From Spirochaeta sp. UBA5339 (lineage in GTDB: Bacteria; Spirochaetota; Spirochaetia; DSM-2461): 64,000 nucleotides of DNA. Of this stretch, positions 18,920-27,952 are shown piece after piece. The notes below the pieces were generated by a model, which had not been told where the DNA came from, did no database searches, and saw nothing but the letters and a program-made list of their open reading frames with translations. The stretch is from positions 10,488-74,487 of the forward strand of contig DHQL01000027.1 of NCBI GenBank assembly GCA_002408085.1, given 5' to 3'. The first letter of the stretch is position 1; each line of letters opens with the position of its first letter. The translations under genes and the position numbers were made by a program.

Positions 18920-19882
18920 ATGAACAGGATCATTCCCGTAGCCAGCGGAAAGGGCGGGGTAGGCAAATCATTTTTAACTGTGAATCTGGGAGTGACCCTT
19001 GCCCGTATGGGAAAGACGGTTATTCTTGTGGATCTCGATCTGGGAGGTTCCAATCTCCATACCTTTCTGGGGATTCGGAACACCTCGTCGGGTATAGGCA
19101 ACTATCTCAATAAACAGTGCGGTTCTCTGGAGGAGCTGATCATACCCACTGACGTGGACAGACTCTATTTTATTCCCGGGGACGGTCTCTTTACAGGGGC
19201 AGCACAGCCTCACTACTTTCAGAAGATGAAGATTATCAAGGAGCTGCCGTCCCTGGTTGCGGACTACATCCTCCTGGATCTGGGGGCCGGTACGGGAAAC
19301 AATATTGTGGACTACTACATTCCCTTTTCAGAAGGTCTTATAGTTACGGTTCCCGAAACCACGGCCATCCTCAATGCCTACTCATTTCTGAAATCAGCAC
19401 TTTCAAGATCCATTTTCAGGTCATTTCCTCCCCACTCGGAAGAGAGAGAGATTGTCAGGAATTTCTTCAAGGAGAGGCTTGAGGGCTCCGGGGAATCTCT
19501 GGAGGCACTGGCCGGAAAGCTTTCTGCCATCAATCCTTCGGGCAGTCAGTCCGTCAGGGAGCTTATCGAGGGGTTTTATCCTGGAGTTATAATAAATATG
19601 GGGCGCTCTGCCACAGACCGGACTCTCGGTTCAAGGCTCAGAAGCATCAGCCGGAAAAATCTGGGTATTGAGATGCAGTACCTGGGCTATGTGGAGTGGA
19701 TGCCCGGTGTTTCCAGATCTATTACGGGCCGTCGTCCCTACTGTCTGGATAACTCTGACAACCTGACAAAGTCCCTTGAAGGGATCTGCCGCAGGCTTGA
19801 AAATATGGGGCCCGGAGGAAGGATTCCCTCCTTTGAGGGGGATGGTGATCTTGACAGTCTGAACTGGAAGGAAACCCTTTAG
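18920..19882 (+). CDS. second MinD/ParA-family ATPase
   Basis: A 320-residue paralogue of the ATPase at the left end of the window. Walker A is KGGVGKS at residues 11-17, followed by VDLDLGGSNLHTFLG and the Walker B-like YILLDLGAGTG. Both copies share the NAYSFLK/NAYTFLK block and a helical insertion after it, placing them in one subfamily close to FlhG/MinD. This copy lacks the C-terminal coiled coil of the other. No SD precedes the ATG and no clear promoter was found. The gene stands alone between terminated or promoter-bearing neighbours. A role in flagellar placement, pole marking or chromosome segregation is inferred only. Confidence 0.85.
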   Translation: MNRIIPVASGKGGVGKSFLTVNLGVTLARMGKTVILVDLDLGGSNLHTFLGIRNTSSGIGNYLNKQCGSLEELIIPTDVDRLYFIPGDGLFTGAAQPHYFQKMKIIKELPSLVADYILLDLGAGTGNNIVDYYIPFSEGLIVTVPETTAILNAYSFLKSALSRSIFRSFPPHSEEREIVRNFFKERLEGSGESLEALAGKLSAINPSGSQSVRELIEGFYPGVIINMGRSATDRTLGSRLRSISRKNLGIEMQYLGYVEWMPGVSRSITGRRPYCLDNSDNLTKSLEGICRRLENMGPGGRIPSFEGDGDLDSLNWKETL

Positions 19883-20046
19883 AACTGCATCGGCTTCAGT
19901 GAACACTGAAACTTCACATTCCCGTATTATTTCATATTTATACAGTCATGGCCCTGTGGGGTTTGAATCTGTTAAATTTTTCTGTTGGAAGAAGATATGC
20001 TTACTGTTTTCTGTTCACCCTTTCTCCTTGCCCGCCCCACCTATTC

Positions 20047-20075
20047 TTGACATTACATTTTTATACAGATATAAA
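20047..20075 (+). promoter_or_regulatory. promoter of gatCAB, placed for a near-leaderless mRNA
   Basis: A perfect TTGACA (20047-20052), a 17-base spacer and TATAAA (20070-20075). Only 9 bases separate the -10 box from the gatC ATG, and there is no SD, so the transcript would start at or within about 3 bases of the ATG. Confidence 0.7.
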
Positions 20076-20084
20076 TAACAGATC

Positions 20085-20366
20085 ATGGAAAAAAGCGATT
20101 TAACTGTTACGGCCACCCTGGCAAGCCTCGTTCTGGATGAGGCGGAAACTCAGAAACTGGGAGACGAAGTATCCCGCATGCTGAGCTATTTTGAAAAGAT
20201 GAGTGAGATTGATGTTGACGGGCTCGAACCTACGACCCACGCTCTTCAGAAGGAGAACCGCCTGCGGCCTGACCGCGGGCTTTCTAATGAGGCCCAGCCG
20301 GATGAATTGCTTGAATGCGCGCCGGATCTGGAAGACCGGTTCATCCTTATCCCCAACGTTCTCTAA
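20085..20366 (+). CDS. gatC: Asp/Glu-tRNA amidotransferase subunit GatC
   Basis: A 93-residue subunit of the GatCAB complex that converts Glu-tRNA(Gln), and where present Asp-tRNA(Asn), to the amidated form. GatC holds GatA and GatB together. The family pattern is clear: ASLVLDEAETQKL near the start, then EKMSEIDVDGLEPTTH and LRPD. No SD is present; the promoter geometry suggests leaderless translation. gatA follows after 34 bases. Confidence 0.93.
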   Translation: MEKSDLTVTATLASLVLDEAETQKLGDEVSRMLSYFEKMSEIDVDGLEPTTHALQKENRLRPDRGLSNEAQPDELLECAPDLEDRFILIPNVL

Positions 20367-20400
20367 TTTGCTTCCAAAACTGATCACTAAAAGGTAAATC

Positions 20401-21789
20401 ATGTCTGATTTTGAAAAAAAATGGTCCGGTGTACTGACTCAGTCCCAGACCCTGAAAGCTTATAAAAACTATGTCGACGGCTGGGAAGAGAAGATAGGGA
20501 GTTTCCTTGAGTTCGATCCCAACCGGAGTCTCAGCGATGAGGTTCCCGAGGGACCCCTGTCGGGAATACCCTTCGGAGTTAAGGACAACATCGCCGTTAA
20601 AAACTACAAACTGACCTGCGGTTCCAAAATGCTGGAGCATCTGGTCTCTCCCTATACTGCCACTGCGGTAAAGAATCTGCAGAAGGCGGGGGCCCTTGTT
20701 GTGGGCAAGACCAATCTCGACGAGTTCGGGATGGGTTCCTCCACAGACAACTCGGCTCTTCAGAAGACAAACAACCCCTGGGACACAGAGCGTGTCGCCG
20801 GAGGTTCCAGCGGGGGAAGCGCCGCGGCAGTTGCTGCGGGTCTGGTTCCCTTCGCCCTGGGTTCCGACACCGGCGGCTCGGTCCGTCAGCCCGCATCATT
20901 CTGCGGTGTATACGGCCTGAAGCCCACCTACGGTGTTGTCAGCCGCTACGGTCTGACCGCCTATGCCTCATCCCTTGAGGTAATCGGTGTTCTGGCCAGA
21001 ACCACAGAGATGTGCAAGGTGGTCTTCGAAAATATGAAGGGAAAGGATCCCATGGATCACACCTCCCTGGACCATACACCCTCTGGAAAAGAGGTAAAAA
21101 CAGTTGGAGTGCTGAAGCTGGAAGAGGGTGCTCTCAGTCCCGAAGTGAAAAACTCCTTTGATACAAGCGTGGAGCGCCTGAAGAAGGCGGGGTATGAGGT
21201 TATCGAGATCGAACTTCCCACCCTTGAGTATGTCGTTCCCGCCTACTACACCATCGCCACTGCTGAGGCCAGCGCCAACCTGGCACGGTACAACGGCATC
21301 CGCTACGGACATGCTCCTGTATTTGCCGAGAACCCCACCGAGCTGATGCGCAAGTCCCGTCACGAGGGATTCGGCGACGAGGTGAAGCTGAGAGTCCTTC
21401 TGGGAACCTATGTACTCCGTTCGGGATTCCAGGACCAGTACTATGTAAAGGCACAGAAGATCAGAACCGCCATCCGTCAGGATGTGGAGAGATGGTACGA
21501 CAAGTGCGACGTGCTGATGATGCCCGTATTCCCCACACCCGCCTTCCATCACGGTTCCAGCGATCTGGACACCTTCCAGCAGAAACAGGCGGACCTCTAC
21601 ACCTGTACCGCCAACCTTGTGGGACACCCCGCACTGTCGGTTCCCTCAACATTGGAAAACGGACTGCCCGTGGGCGTTCAGTTTATGGCCCCTCCCTTTG
21701 AGGAAGACAGACTCTTTCAGGTCTCTTCCGCTCTGGAGAAGGAATTCCAGGCTCCTGAAGCTCCTGGATATCATACGGATTGGAGTTAA
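20401..21789 (+). CDS. gatA: Asp/Glu-tRNA amidotransferase subunit GatA
   Basis: A 462-residue amidase-signature enzyme that frees ammonia from glutamine. The Ser-cisSer-Lys triad is readable: Lys in PFGVKDNIA, and the serines in GGSSGGSAAAVAAG and GSDTGGSVRQPA. The SD AAAGG precedes the ATG. It lies between gatC and gatB in the commonest bacterial order for this complex. Confidence 0.97.
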   Translation: MSDFEKKWSGVLTQSQTLKAYKNYVDGWEEKIGSFLEFDPNRSLSDEVPEGPLSGIPFGVKDNIAVKNYKLTCGSKMLEHLVSPYTATAVKNLQKAGALVVGKTNLDEFGMGSSTDNSALQKTNNPWDTERVAGGSSGGSAAAVAAGLVPFALGSDTGGSVRQPASFCGVYGLKPTYGVVSRYGLTAYASSLEVIGVLARTTEMCKVVFENMKGKDPMDHTSLDHTPSGKEVKTVGVLKLEEGALSPEVKNSFDTSVERLKKAGYEVIEIELPTLEYVVPAYYTIATAEASANLARYNGIRYGHAPVFAENPTELMRKSRHEGFGDEVKLRVLLGTYVLRSGFQDQYYVKAQKIRTAIRQDVERWYDKCDVLMMPVFPTPAFHHGSSDLDTFQQKQADLYTCTANLVGHPALSVPSTLENGLPVGVQFMAPPFEEDRLFQVSSALEKEFQAPEAPGYHTDWS

Positions 21790-21792
21790 GTT

Positions 21793-23211
21793 TTGTATCA
21801 GTCATTTATCGGCCTGGAAATTCATATACACCTTGCCGCGGAAACAAAGGCCTTCTGCGGTTGTAAAGCAAACTTCGGGGACGAGGAGAACACAAACGTC
21901 TGTCCTGTCTGTATGGGATTCCCCGGAGTTCTGCCCACACTGAATGAAAAAGCCATTCAGATGTCCTATGTTGTGGCCCGTGCGCTGAACTGTAAGCTCA
22001 GCCCCAACACAAAGTTTGAAAGAAAGAACTACTTCTACCCCGATATGCCCAAGAACTATCAGATCTCCCAGTTTGCCGAGCCCGTCGGCCGGGACGGGTA
22101 TATCGATATCGAGATCGGGGACTCCATCAAGAGGGTCCGTATACACGATGTCCACTTTGAAGAGGACGCCGGAAAGATGATCCACGCCGGGGACATGTCC
22201 CTCCTGGACTACAACCGTGCGGGATACCCCCTTCTTGAGATCGTAACAGAGCCCGACCTGGTTATCGGTGAGGACGCAGAGGCCTTTCTGAAGAGCTTCC
22301 AGCGCCTCGTGCGCTACCTGGGTGTCTGTGACGGAAACATGGAAGAGGGGTCCATGAGATGCGACGCCAACGTCTCCATCAACCCCGTAGGCGTGGGACT
22401 GGGTGAGAAGGTTGAGATCAAGAACCTCAACTCCTCAAGATTCGTCCGCAAGGCTCTGAACTACGAGATCGAGCGTCAGTCCGGTCTGATGGATAACGGA
22501 ACAAAGATCATCCAGGAGACACGTCTCTGGAACGAGAACCGCGACCAGACAGAGGGCATGAGAAAGAAGGAAGACGCCAACGACTACCGCTACTTCCCCG
22601 AACCCGACCTTCCTCCCTTCAGACCCTCCGATGAGTTTATGAAGGAAGTGGAAGAGGGCATCTGCGAGCTGCCCCTGGTTCGCAAGCAGCGTCTGATGAC
22701 AAGCTACGGACTCGGTTCCGACCAGGCCGAGTACATCCACGACGAGAAGTTTATGGCCGACTTTTTTGAGAAGGCCGTCTTTCTCGGCGCCGATGCGGTT
22801 CAGGTCTACTCCTGGCTCTCTTCGGATGTAAAGAAGCTTCTGAACAGAAACAGCCAGTCCCTTGAAGACTCCAACCTGAGTGCCGAGCGTCTGGCCAGGC
22901 TGATCTCAATGATCGAAGACGGTCAGATCAGCGGTAAGATTGCCAAGAGGGTTCTGGATCATATCTTTGACGAGGATAAGGACCCCGATGTGATCTGCGA
23001 TGAGCAGGGACTGGTCCAGATTTCCGATCCCGCCGCCATTGCAAAGTTTGTCGATGAGGTCATGGCTGCCAACGAAGCGGTTGTTGAGGCCGTAAGAGGG
23101 GGAGACCAGAGACAGATGGGCTTCCTTGTGGGGCAGATTATGAAGGTTTCCGGCGGAAAGGCCGCTCCCGCGGTGGTTCAGTCGGTACTGAAGGAGAAGG
23201 TTCTGGGGTAA
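21793..23211 (+). CDS. gatB: Asp/Glu-tRNA amidotransferase subunit GatB, TTG start
   Basis: A 472-residue kinase/transamidase subunit that phosphorylates the misacylated aminoacyl-tRNA and swaps in ammonia. Family signatures include IGLEIHIHLAAETKAFCGC, VCPVCMGFPGVLP, KNYFYPDMPKNYQISQ and NDYRYFPEPDLPP; the C-terminal YqeY-like tail domain follows from about residue 325. It starts with TTG seven bases after GGAG; these bases lie in the last codons of gatA. Confidence 0.97.
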   Translation: MYQSFIGLEIHIHLAAETKAFCGCKANFGDEENTNVCPVCMGFPGVLPTLNEKAIQMSYVVARALNCKLSPNTKFERKNYFYPDMPKNYQISQFAEPVGRDGYIDIEIGDSIKRVRIHDVHFEEDAGKMIHAGDMSLLDYNRAGYPLLEIVTEPDLVIGEDAEAFLKSFQRLVRYLGVCDGNMEEGSMRCDANVSINPVGVGLGEKVEIKNLNSSRFVRKALNYEIERQSGLMDNGTKIIQETRLWNENRDQTEGMRKKEDANDYRYFPEPDLPPFRPSDEFMKEVEEGICELPLVRKQRLMTSYGLGSDQAEYIHDEKFMADFFEKAVFLGADAVQVYSWLSSDVKKLLNRNSQSLEDSNLSAERLARLISMIEDGQISGKIAKRVLDHIFDEDKDPDVICDEQGLVQISDPAAIAKFVDEVMAANEAVVEAVRGGDQRQMGFLVGQIMKVSGGKAAPAVVQSVLKEKVLG

Positions 23212-23259
23212 GCCCCTCCCTCTGATTTAAAGCCCGGTGAAAAAACCGGGGAAGGTAAA

Positions 23260-24537
23260 ATGAAAATGCGCGTTTTAGCAAAAGATATTAAAGATTATGC
23301 AGGTAAAGAGATCTCCCTCAGCGGCTGGATTCACAGAGTCCGTGAGCTGGGAGGAGTCAACTTTATTATCCTGAGGGACCGCAGCGGCATGGTGCAGCTG
23401 GTAACAAACGATGAGATCGACTTCAACCTGGAGTCCGTTGTCACTGCAACCGGTGATGTTCATGAGAACGAAAAGGCCCCCGGCGGCTATGAGATCCAGC
23501 TCAAAAACATCGAGATGCTGGCCCCCGCGGCAGGGGATCTTCCCTTTCCCGTAAACCAGGACCCCGCCAATATCGGTCTTGAAAATATTCTGGACAACAG
23601 AAGCATCTCTCTGAGAAACCCCAAGATCCGCTCCATCTTCAAGCTTCAGGCCGACCTGATGCGCTACTTCGGAGAGTACCTGAGAGGAGAGGATTTTACA
23701 GAGATCAAGTCAAGCAAGCTGGTAGGGGGAGCCACCGAGGGTGGAACCAACCTCTTCCGTGTTGAGTACTTCGACACCTACGTCAACCTTGCCCAGAGCC
23801 CTCAGGTCTACAAGCAGACCATGGTTTCCAGCGGCCTTGAGCGGGTATTCGAGATCAGCCACGCCTACAGAGCCGAGAAGCACGAGACTTCCCGTCATAT
23901 CAACGAGTATGTATCTCTGGACGTGGAGATGGGATTTATCCAGGACGAAATGGATCTCATTGAGCTGGAGAGAAACCTGATCAAGTATATGTTCACCAGA
24001 GTCAAGGAGAACAACCAGAAGGAGCTTGAGGACTGGGGTGCCACGGTTCCCGATCCCGAGCTCTGCGACAAGATCCCCGTGATTCCCCACGAGCAGGCCA
24101 AGAAGATCGTCTCCGAGCGCATCGGCCGCCGTGTATTCGAGATCAACCCCGAAGCAGAGGTTGTTATCTGTGAATGGGCCATGGAGAACTACGGAATCGA
24201 CCTTGTCTTTATCAACGAGTTCCCCCGGAAGAAAAGACCCTTCTACACCTATCCCAAGGGACTGAAGACCATGAGTTTCGACCTGGTGTTCAGAGGTCTT
24301 GAGATTACCACCGGCGGCCGCCGTATCAATGAGTACAAGATGTTCCAGGAGGCTCTGCCCAAGTTCGGTCTGACAGAAGAGTCGCTGGGTGCCTACGCCA
24401 CCATCTTCAAGTACGGCTGTCCTCCCCACGGCGGATTCGCCATCGGTCTTGAGCGTCTGACCCAGAAGATTCTGGGGCTGCACAACGTTAAAGAGGCCTC
24501 TCTCTTCCCGAGAGACAGAAAGAGGGTTACTCCCTGA
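23260..24537 (+). CDS. aspS: archaeal-type aspartyl-tRNA synthetase, probably non-discriminating
   Basis: A 425-residue class IIb synthetase of the short archaeal (AspRS2) type, lacking the GAD insertion of the roughly 590-residue bacterial enzyme. The N-terminal OB fold reads the anticodon (GWIHRVRELGGVNF). Class II motifs follow (FEISHAYRAEKHETSRH for motif 2, GGFAIGLERL for motif 3). The residues aligning with Trp26 and Lys85 of the discriminating Thermococcus kodakarensis enzyme are His25 and Pro74 here, the pair associated with relaxed tRNA choice. Its position just after gatCAB fits making Asp-tRNA(Asn) for amidation. The SD is GGAAGG. Confidence 0.93.
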   Translation: MKMRVLAKDIKDYAGKEISLSGWIHRVRELGGVNFIILRDRSGMVQLVTNDEIDFNLESVVTATGDVHENEKAPGGYEIQLKNIEMLAPAAGDLPFPVNQDPANIGLENILDNRSISLRNPKIRSIFKLQADLMRYFGEYLRGEDFTEIKSSKLVGGATEGGTNLFRVEYFDTYVNLAQSPQVYKQTMVSSGLERVFEISHAYRAEKHETSRHINEYVSLDVEMGFIQDEMDLIELERNLIKYMFTRVKENNQKELEDWGATVPDPELCDKIPVIPHEQAKKIVSERIGRRVFEINPEAEVVICEWAMENYGIDLVFINEFPRKKRPFYTYPKGLKTMSFDLVFRGLEITTGGRRINEYKMFQEALPKFGLTEESLGAYATIFKYGCPPHGGFAIGLERLTQKILGLHNVKEASLFPRDRKRVTP

Positions 24538-24596
24538 TCTCTTCTACGGCTGCATCCCGGCAGCCGTTCAATACCTGCCGGATTGCACCGGCATAG

Positions 24597-24624
24597 AAAA
24601 ACCTCCCGCCCGGGAGGTTTTTTT
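24597..24624. terminator. bidirectional terminator between aspS and the chemotaxis receptor
   Basis: AAAAACCTCCCG / CGGGAGGTTTTTTT with a 2-base gap: a long stem with T runs on both strands between convergent genes. Confidence 0.9.
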
Positions 24625-24641
24625 GGGGGGCTCGAAAGGCC

Positions 24642-26381
24642 TTAAGTAAAAATCTCGACCTGAGTTTTCAGGGTGTCGATGGTTTTCTGCAGGTCTTCCA
24701 GACTGCCTGATACCTGTTCCATATTGCTGACCTGAAGGGAGCTGCTGCTGTTGATTGTGGAGATGCTTCTCTCCATGTCTTCACCGATCCGTGTCAGTTT
24801 CTCGATAACCCTGCTGATAAGAGGCAGCTCCGTTCGGGTAATCTCAACTGCCGAGCGGACCTCGTCGGCGGAGTCTGCAAGCTCGCTATTGTTCTTTCTC
24901 AGTTCACTGAAGCGCTTTTCCATGGATTCCGCGGTGGCATTGGTCTGATCAAGGCCATTGTTTACCTGTTCAATATCCTCCAGGATGGAAGAAAAACTCT
25001 GTTCTGTCTGGTGTCCGGCCTCAGACGCTTCCAATGCCTTCTTTACAACATGACTGATCTTGCCTTCGATGCTGCCGGAACTCTCCGCAGTCTGTGTGGC
25101 CAGTTTACGGATCTCATCGGCTACTACGGCAAATCCCTTTCCCGATTCTCCCGCATGAGCTGCCTCAATGGCAGCGTTCATGGCCAGAAGGTTTGTCTGG
25201 GCCGCGATGGAACGGATAATTTCCACCAGCTCCATAATCTCCTGAATGCTTCTGTTCATATCGCCGATGACTCTGTTGGTGTCACCCAGCAGCCCCTTTC
25301 CGTTCTCCGCCTCAACAACCAGGGAGTCGGAAAACTCCTTCTGTCTTGTCATGGTCTGAGTAAGACTGTCCAGCTCTTTGCCCACACTCTCCATCTCTTC
25401 AATGGTACGGCTTACGGTAGTTTTCTGGGTATCCGCTCTGGATGATAGACTTTCCACCTGTCCCGATATCTCATCAAGGGAGTTTCCCGAAGCCTTGATC
25501 TGTTCATTGAGTGTAACGATGCCCCCGTTAATCTCTCCAGTTTCCCTGTCGATGCTGGTCATCAGGTCGGAGGTTCTGGAAACAACCTGGGACAGTTCAT
25601 CCTTGACCTTTACCGTCTCCCGGCGGGAGCTGATGATGCCGGAGATTATCTCCTGGAGCCTGCTTGTAAAGGAGTTTATATTGGCTGCGAGGGCGCTGAC
25701 CTCGTCTCCTGCACCGGTACTGATCCTGTGATCAAGATCACCCTTGAGAATCAGATCTGCATGATCGGAAATCCCCTTGAGCCTTTTGACCAGGGAGTTG
25801 ATCACCATAATTATGAATAGAAACATAATTACCGAAATGGCCAGTATCATAAGACTTATGCGGCTGACAAAGTGACGGTATCCTGCATCACGCTGCTCCA
25901 CTGAGATGTAGTAACCAGTGTACCAGTCCCAGGGTTCATAGTAGCTGATGATCAGCCAGTAACTTCCGGCTCCGGTGTTGACGGTATATTCACTTTCAGC
26001 CTCGCCCACCGAGAAGGCTCCAGCCGGTGCGGCGGAGATAATGTTCTGAAGAAGTTCGGTTTCCAGGGAGAGGATAAGCTCTCCATGGCCATTGACGATA
26101 AAAGGAGCCAGGTTCCCCTGATCCGCCCGGATATACTTTTCGTTGAGTTCATTCAGCACATCATTCTGAATGCCCGAGACATCTTCCGAGGCGGCGGAGA
26201 CAGCATCGGCTCTGGAGTAATCAGTTTCCACCAGATGAAGTCTGTCCTTCAGGTCCATCCTGTAAAGATTGGATACTTCCTTCTTGAAGCTGTAGGAGGC
26301 GAAAATCAGGATGGACAGAAGAATGGCCAGAATGGATAAAACCAGCAGTGAGATCAGTTTTATTCGGAGAGATATCTTCAT
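24642..26381 (-). CDS. methyl-accepting chemotaxis protein
   Basis: A 579-residue transmembrane receptor. Membrane segment 1 is at about 8-30, a periplasmic Cache-like sensor at about 31-175 (GSYWLIISYYEPWDWYTGYYI is its last strand region, shown in part), membrane segment 2 at about 178-200, a HAMP domain to about 250 and a long coiled signalling domain after it. The kinase-contact tip is IAAQTNLLAMNAAIEAAHAG followed by FAVVADEIRKLA. It signals to CheW/CheA. SD AAGGAA precedes the ATG. It is a single gene set against the direction of the translation genes around it. Ligand unknown. Confidence 0.95.
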   Translation of the reverse strand: MKISLRIKLISLLVLSILAILLSILIFASYSFKKEVSNLYRMDLKDRLHLVETDYSRADAVSAASEDVSGIQNDVLNELNEKYIRADQGNLAPFIVNGHGELILSLETELLQNIISAAPAGAFSVGEAESEYTVNTGAGSYWLIISYYEPWDWYTGYYISVEQRDAGYRHFVSRISLMILAISVIMFLFIIMVINSLVKRLKGISDHADLILKGDLDHRISTGAGDEVSALAANINSFTSRLQEIISGIISSRRETVKVKDELSQVVSRTSDLMTSIDRETGEINGGIVTLNEQIKASGNSLDEISGQVESLSSRADTQKTTVSRTIEEMESVGKELDSLTQTMTRQKEFSDSLVVEAENGKGLLGDTNRVIGDMNRSIQEIMELVEIIRSIAAQTNLLAMNAAIEAAHAGESGKGFAVVADEIRKLATQTAESSGSIEGKISHVVKKALEASEAGHQTEQSFSSILEDIEQVNNGLDQTNATAESMEKRFSELRKNNSELADSADEVRSAVEITRTELPLISRVIEKLTRIGEDMERSISTINSSSSLQVSNMEQVSGSLEDLQKTIDTLKTQVEIFT

Positions 26382-26524
26382 TAATGGTTCCTTAACGTCA
26401 TATACATGGGGTAATAGGTTTTATTATATTATATACTGGATATTTATTTCGATGTTTTAGTCAAAAAGACAAAAAAACTGTTCCTGATAGGGTAAGAGCT
26501 TGTCCGAGGTTCGGGTCTTTTCTA

Positions 26525-26553
26525 TTGCCTTACAGTCCATCCCGGATTATACT
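26525..26553 (+). promoter_or_regulatory. promoter of asnS, placed for a leaderless mRNA
   Basis: TTGCCT (26525-26530), exactly 17 bases, then TATACT (26548-26553). Only 7 bases separate the -10 box from the asnS ATG, so transcription should begin at the start codon. There is no SD. Confidence 0.6.
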
Positions 26554-26560
26554 GCCGTCT

Positions 26561-27943
26561 ATGATAAAAGACACCATCAAACAGATTTTAACAAAAACCG
26601 AATCAATCGGTTCTGAAATAACCGTAGAAGGCTGGGTGCGCACCAAGCGTGATACCAAAGAGATCGCCTTTATCGCTTTGAATGACGGTTCCTGCATGGG
26701 AAACCTTCAGGTCATTGCCGAAAAAAACAATATTTCCGAGGAGACTCTTCACCGTCTGACAACAGGAGCAAGCTGCGCCGTAACAGGTACACTGGTGGAA
26801 TCTCCCGCCCAGGGACAGGCCGTTGAGCTTCAGGCTTCCGCCATTGAAGTCCTGGGAGACTGTCCTTCCGACTACCCCCTGCAGAAGAAACGCCACTCCT
26901 TCGAATTCCTCAGGGAGATCGGGCACCTCAGAGCCCGGACCAATACATTCGGCGCCGTAGCCCGCGTCAGAAACGCTCTGACCATGGCGGTTCATAACTT
27001 TTTTCAGGAGAACGAATTTTTCAACGTTCACACACCCCTGATTACCGCCAGCGATACAGAAGGGGCGGGGGAGATGTTTCAGGTAACAACTCTTCCTTTT
27101 GAGACCTTCGACAGCTCCAGGGGCATCGACTACTCAAGAGACTTCTTCGGTAAGAAGGCCTCCCTTACAGTGAGTGGTCAGCTATCGGCCGAGACCTACG
27201 CCACAGCCATGGGCCGTGTCTACACCTTCGGTCCCACCTTCCGTGCCGAAAACTCCAACACCTCCCGCCACCTGGCGGAGTTCTGGATGATCGAGCCCGA
27301 GATGTCCTTCTGCGATATCAACGGAAACATGGACCTGGCCGAAGACTTTCTGAAGTATGTTCTCTCCTACGTTCTTGAAAACTGCAAAGAGGACATGGAG
27401 TTCTTCAACAAGTTTGTACAGAAGGGCATTATCGACGATCTGAAGGCGGTAATCTCATCGGAATTTACCCGTATTAGCTATACAAAGGCCATTGAGGATC
27501 TGGAAACATCGGGCAAGACCTTTGAGTTCCCCGTATCCTGGGGAATCGACCTGGCTTCGGAGCATGAGAAGTACCTGACCGAAGAGGTCTACAAAGGGCC
27601 CGTGATCATCACCGACTATCCCAAAGACATCAAGGCCTTCTATATGAAGCTTAACGATGACGGCAAGACCGTCCGGGCCATGGATGTTCTGGTTCCCCGT
27701 CTGGGTGAGATTATCGGAGGTTCCGAAAGAGAGAACCGCCACGATGTGCTTCTTGACAAGATCAAGGCCATGGGCCTGGAGCCCGAGGATTACTGGTGGT
27801 ATCTGGACCTGAGAAAGTTCGGTTCCGTTCCCCATGCGGGGTTCGGTCTGGGTTTTGAACGTCTTGTTCAGTATGCAACGGGTATGACCAATATCCGTGA
27901 TGTAATCCCCTACGCCCGCTCCGCCAAAAACTGCGAATTCTAG
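26561..27943 (+). CDS. asnS: asparaginyl-tRNA synthetase AsnS
   Basis: A 460-residue class IIb enzyme charging tRNA(Asn) with Asn. The OB fold (VEGWVRTKRDTKEIAF), motif 2 (FRAENSNTSRHLAEFWMIEPE) in part, and motif 3 (HAGFGLGFERLVQY) are typical. An in-frame TTG lies 36 bases upstream, but those bases form the promoter, and the family N-terminus begins at the ATG. AsnRS means direct Asn-tRNA synthesis exists alongside the adjacent GatCAB/AspRS route. rlmN follows after 9 bases. Confidence 0.96.
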   Translation: MIKDTIKQILTKTESIGSEITVEGWVRTKRDTKEIAFIALNDGSCMGNLQVIAEKNNISEETLHRLTTGASCAVTGTLVESPAQGQAVELQASAIEVLGDCPSDYPLQKKRHSFEFLREIGHLRARTNTFGAVARVRNALTMAVHNFFQENEFFNVHTPLITASDTEGAGEMFQVTTLPFETFDSSRGIDYSRDFFGKKASLTVSGQLSAETYATAMGRVYTFGPTFRAENSNTSRHLAEFWMIEPEMSFCDINGNMDLAEDFLKYVLSYVLENCKEDMEFFNKFVQKGIIDDLKAVISSEFTRISYTKAIEDLETSGKTFEFPVSWGIDLASEHEKYLTEEVYKGPVIITDYPKDIKAFYMKLNDDGKTVRAMDVLVPRLGEIIGGSERENRHDVLLDKIKAMGLEPEDYWWYLDLRKFGSVPHAGFGLGFERLVQYATGMTNIRDVIPYARSAKNCEF

Positions 27944-27952
27944 AGATTTTCC

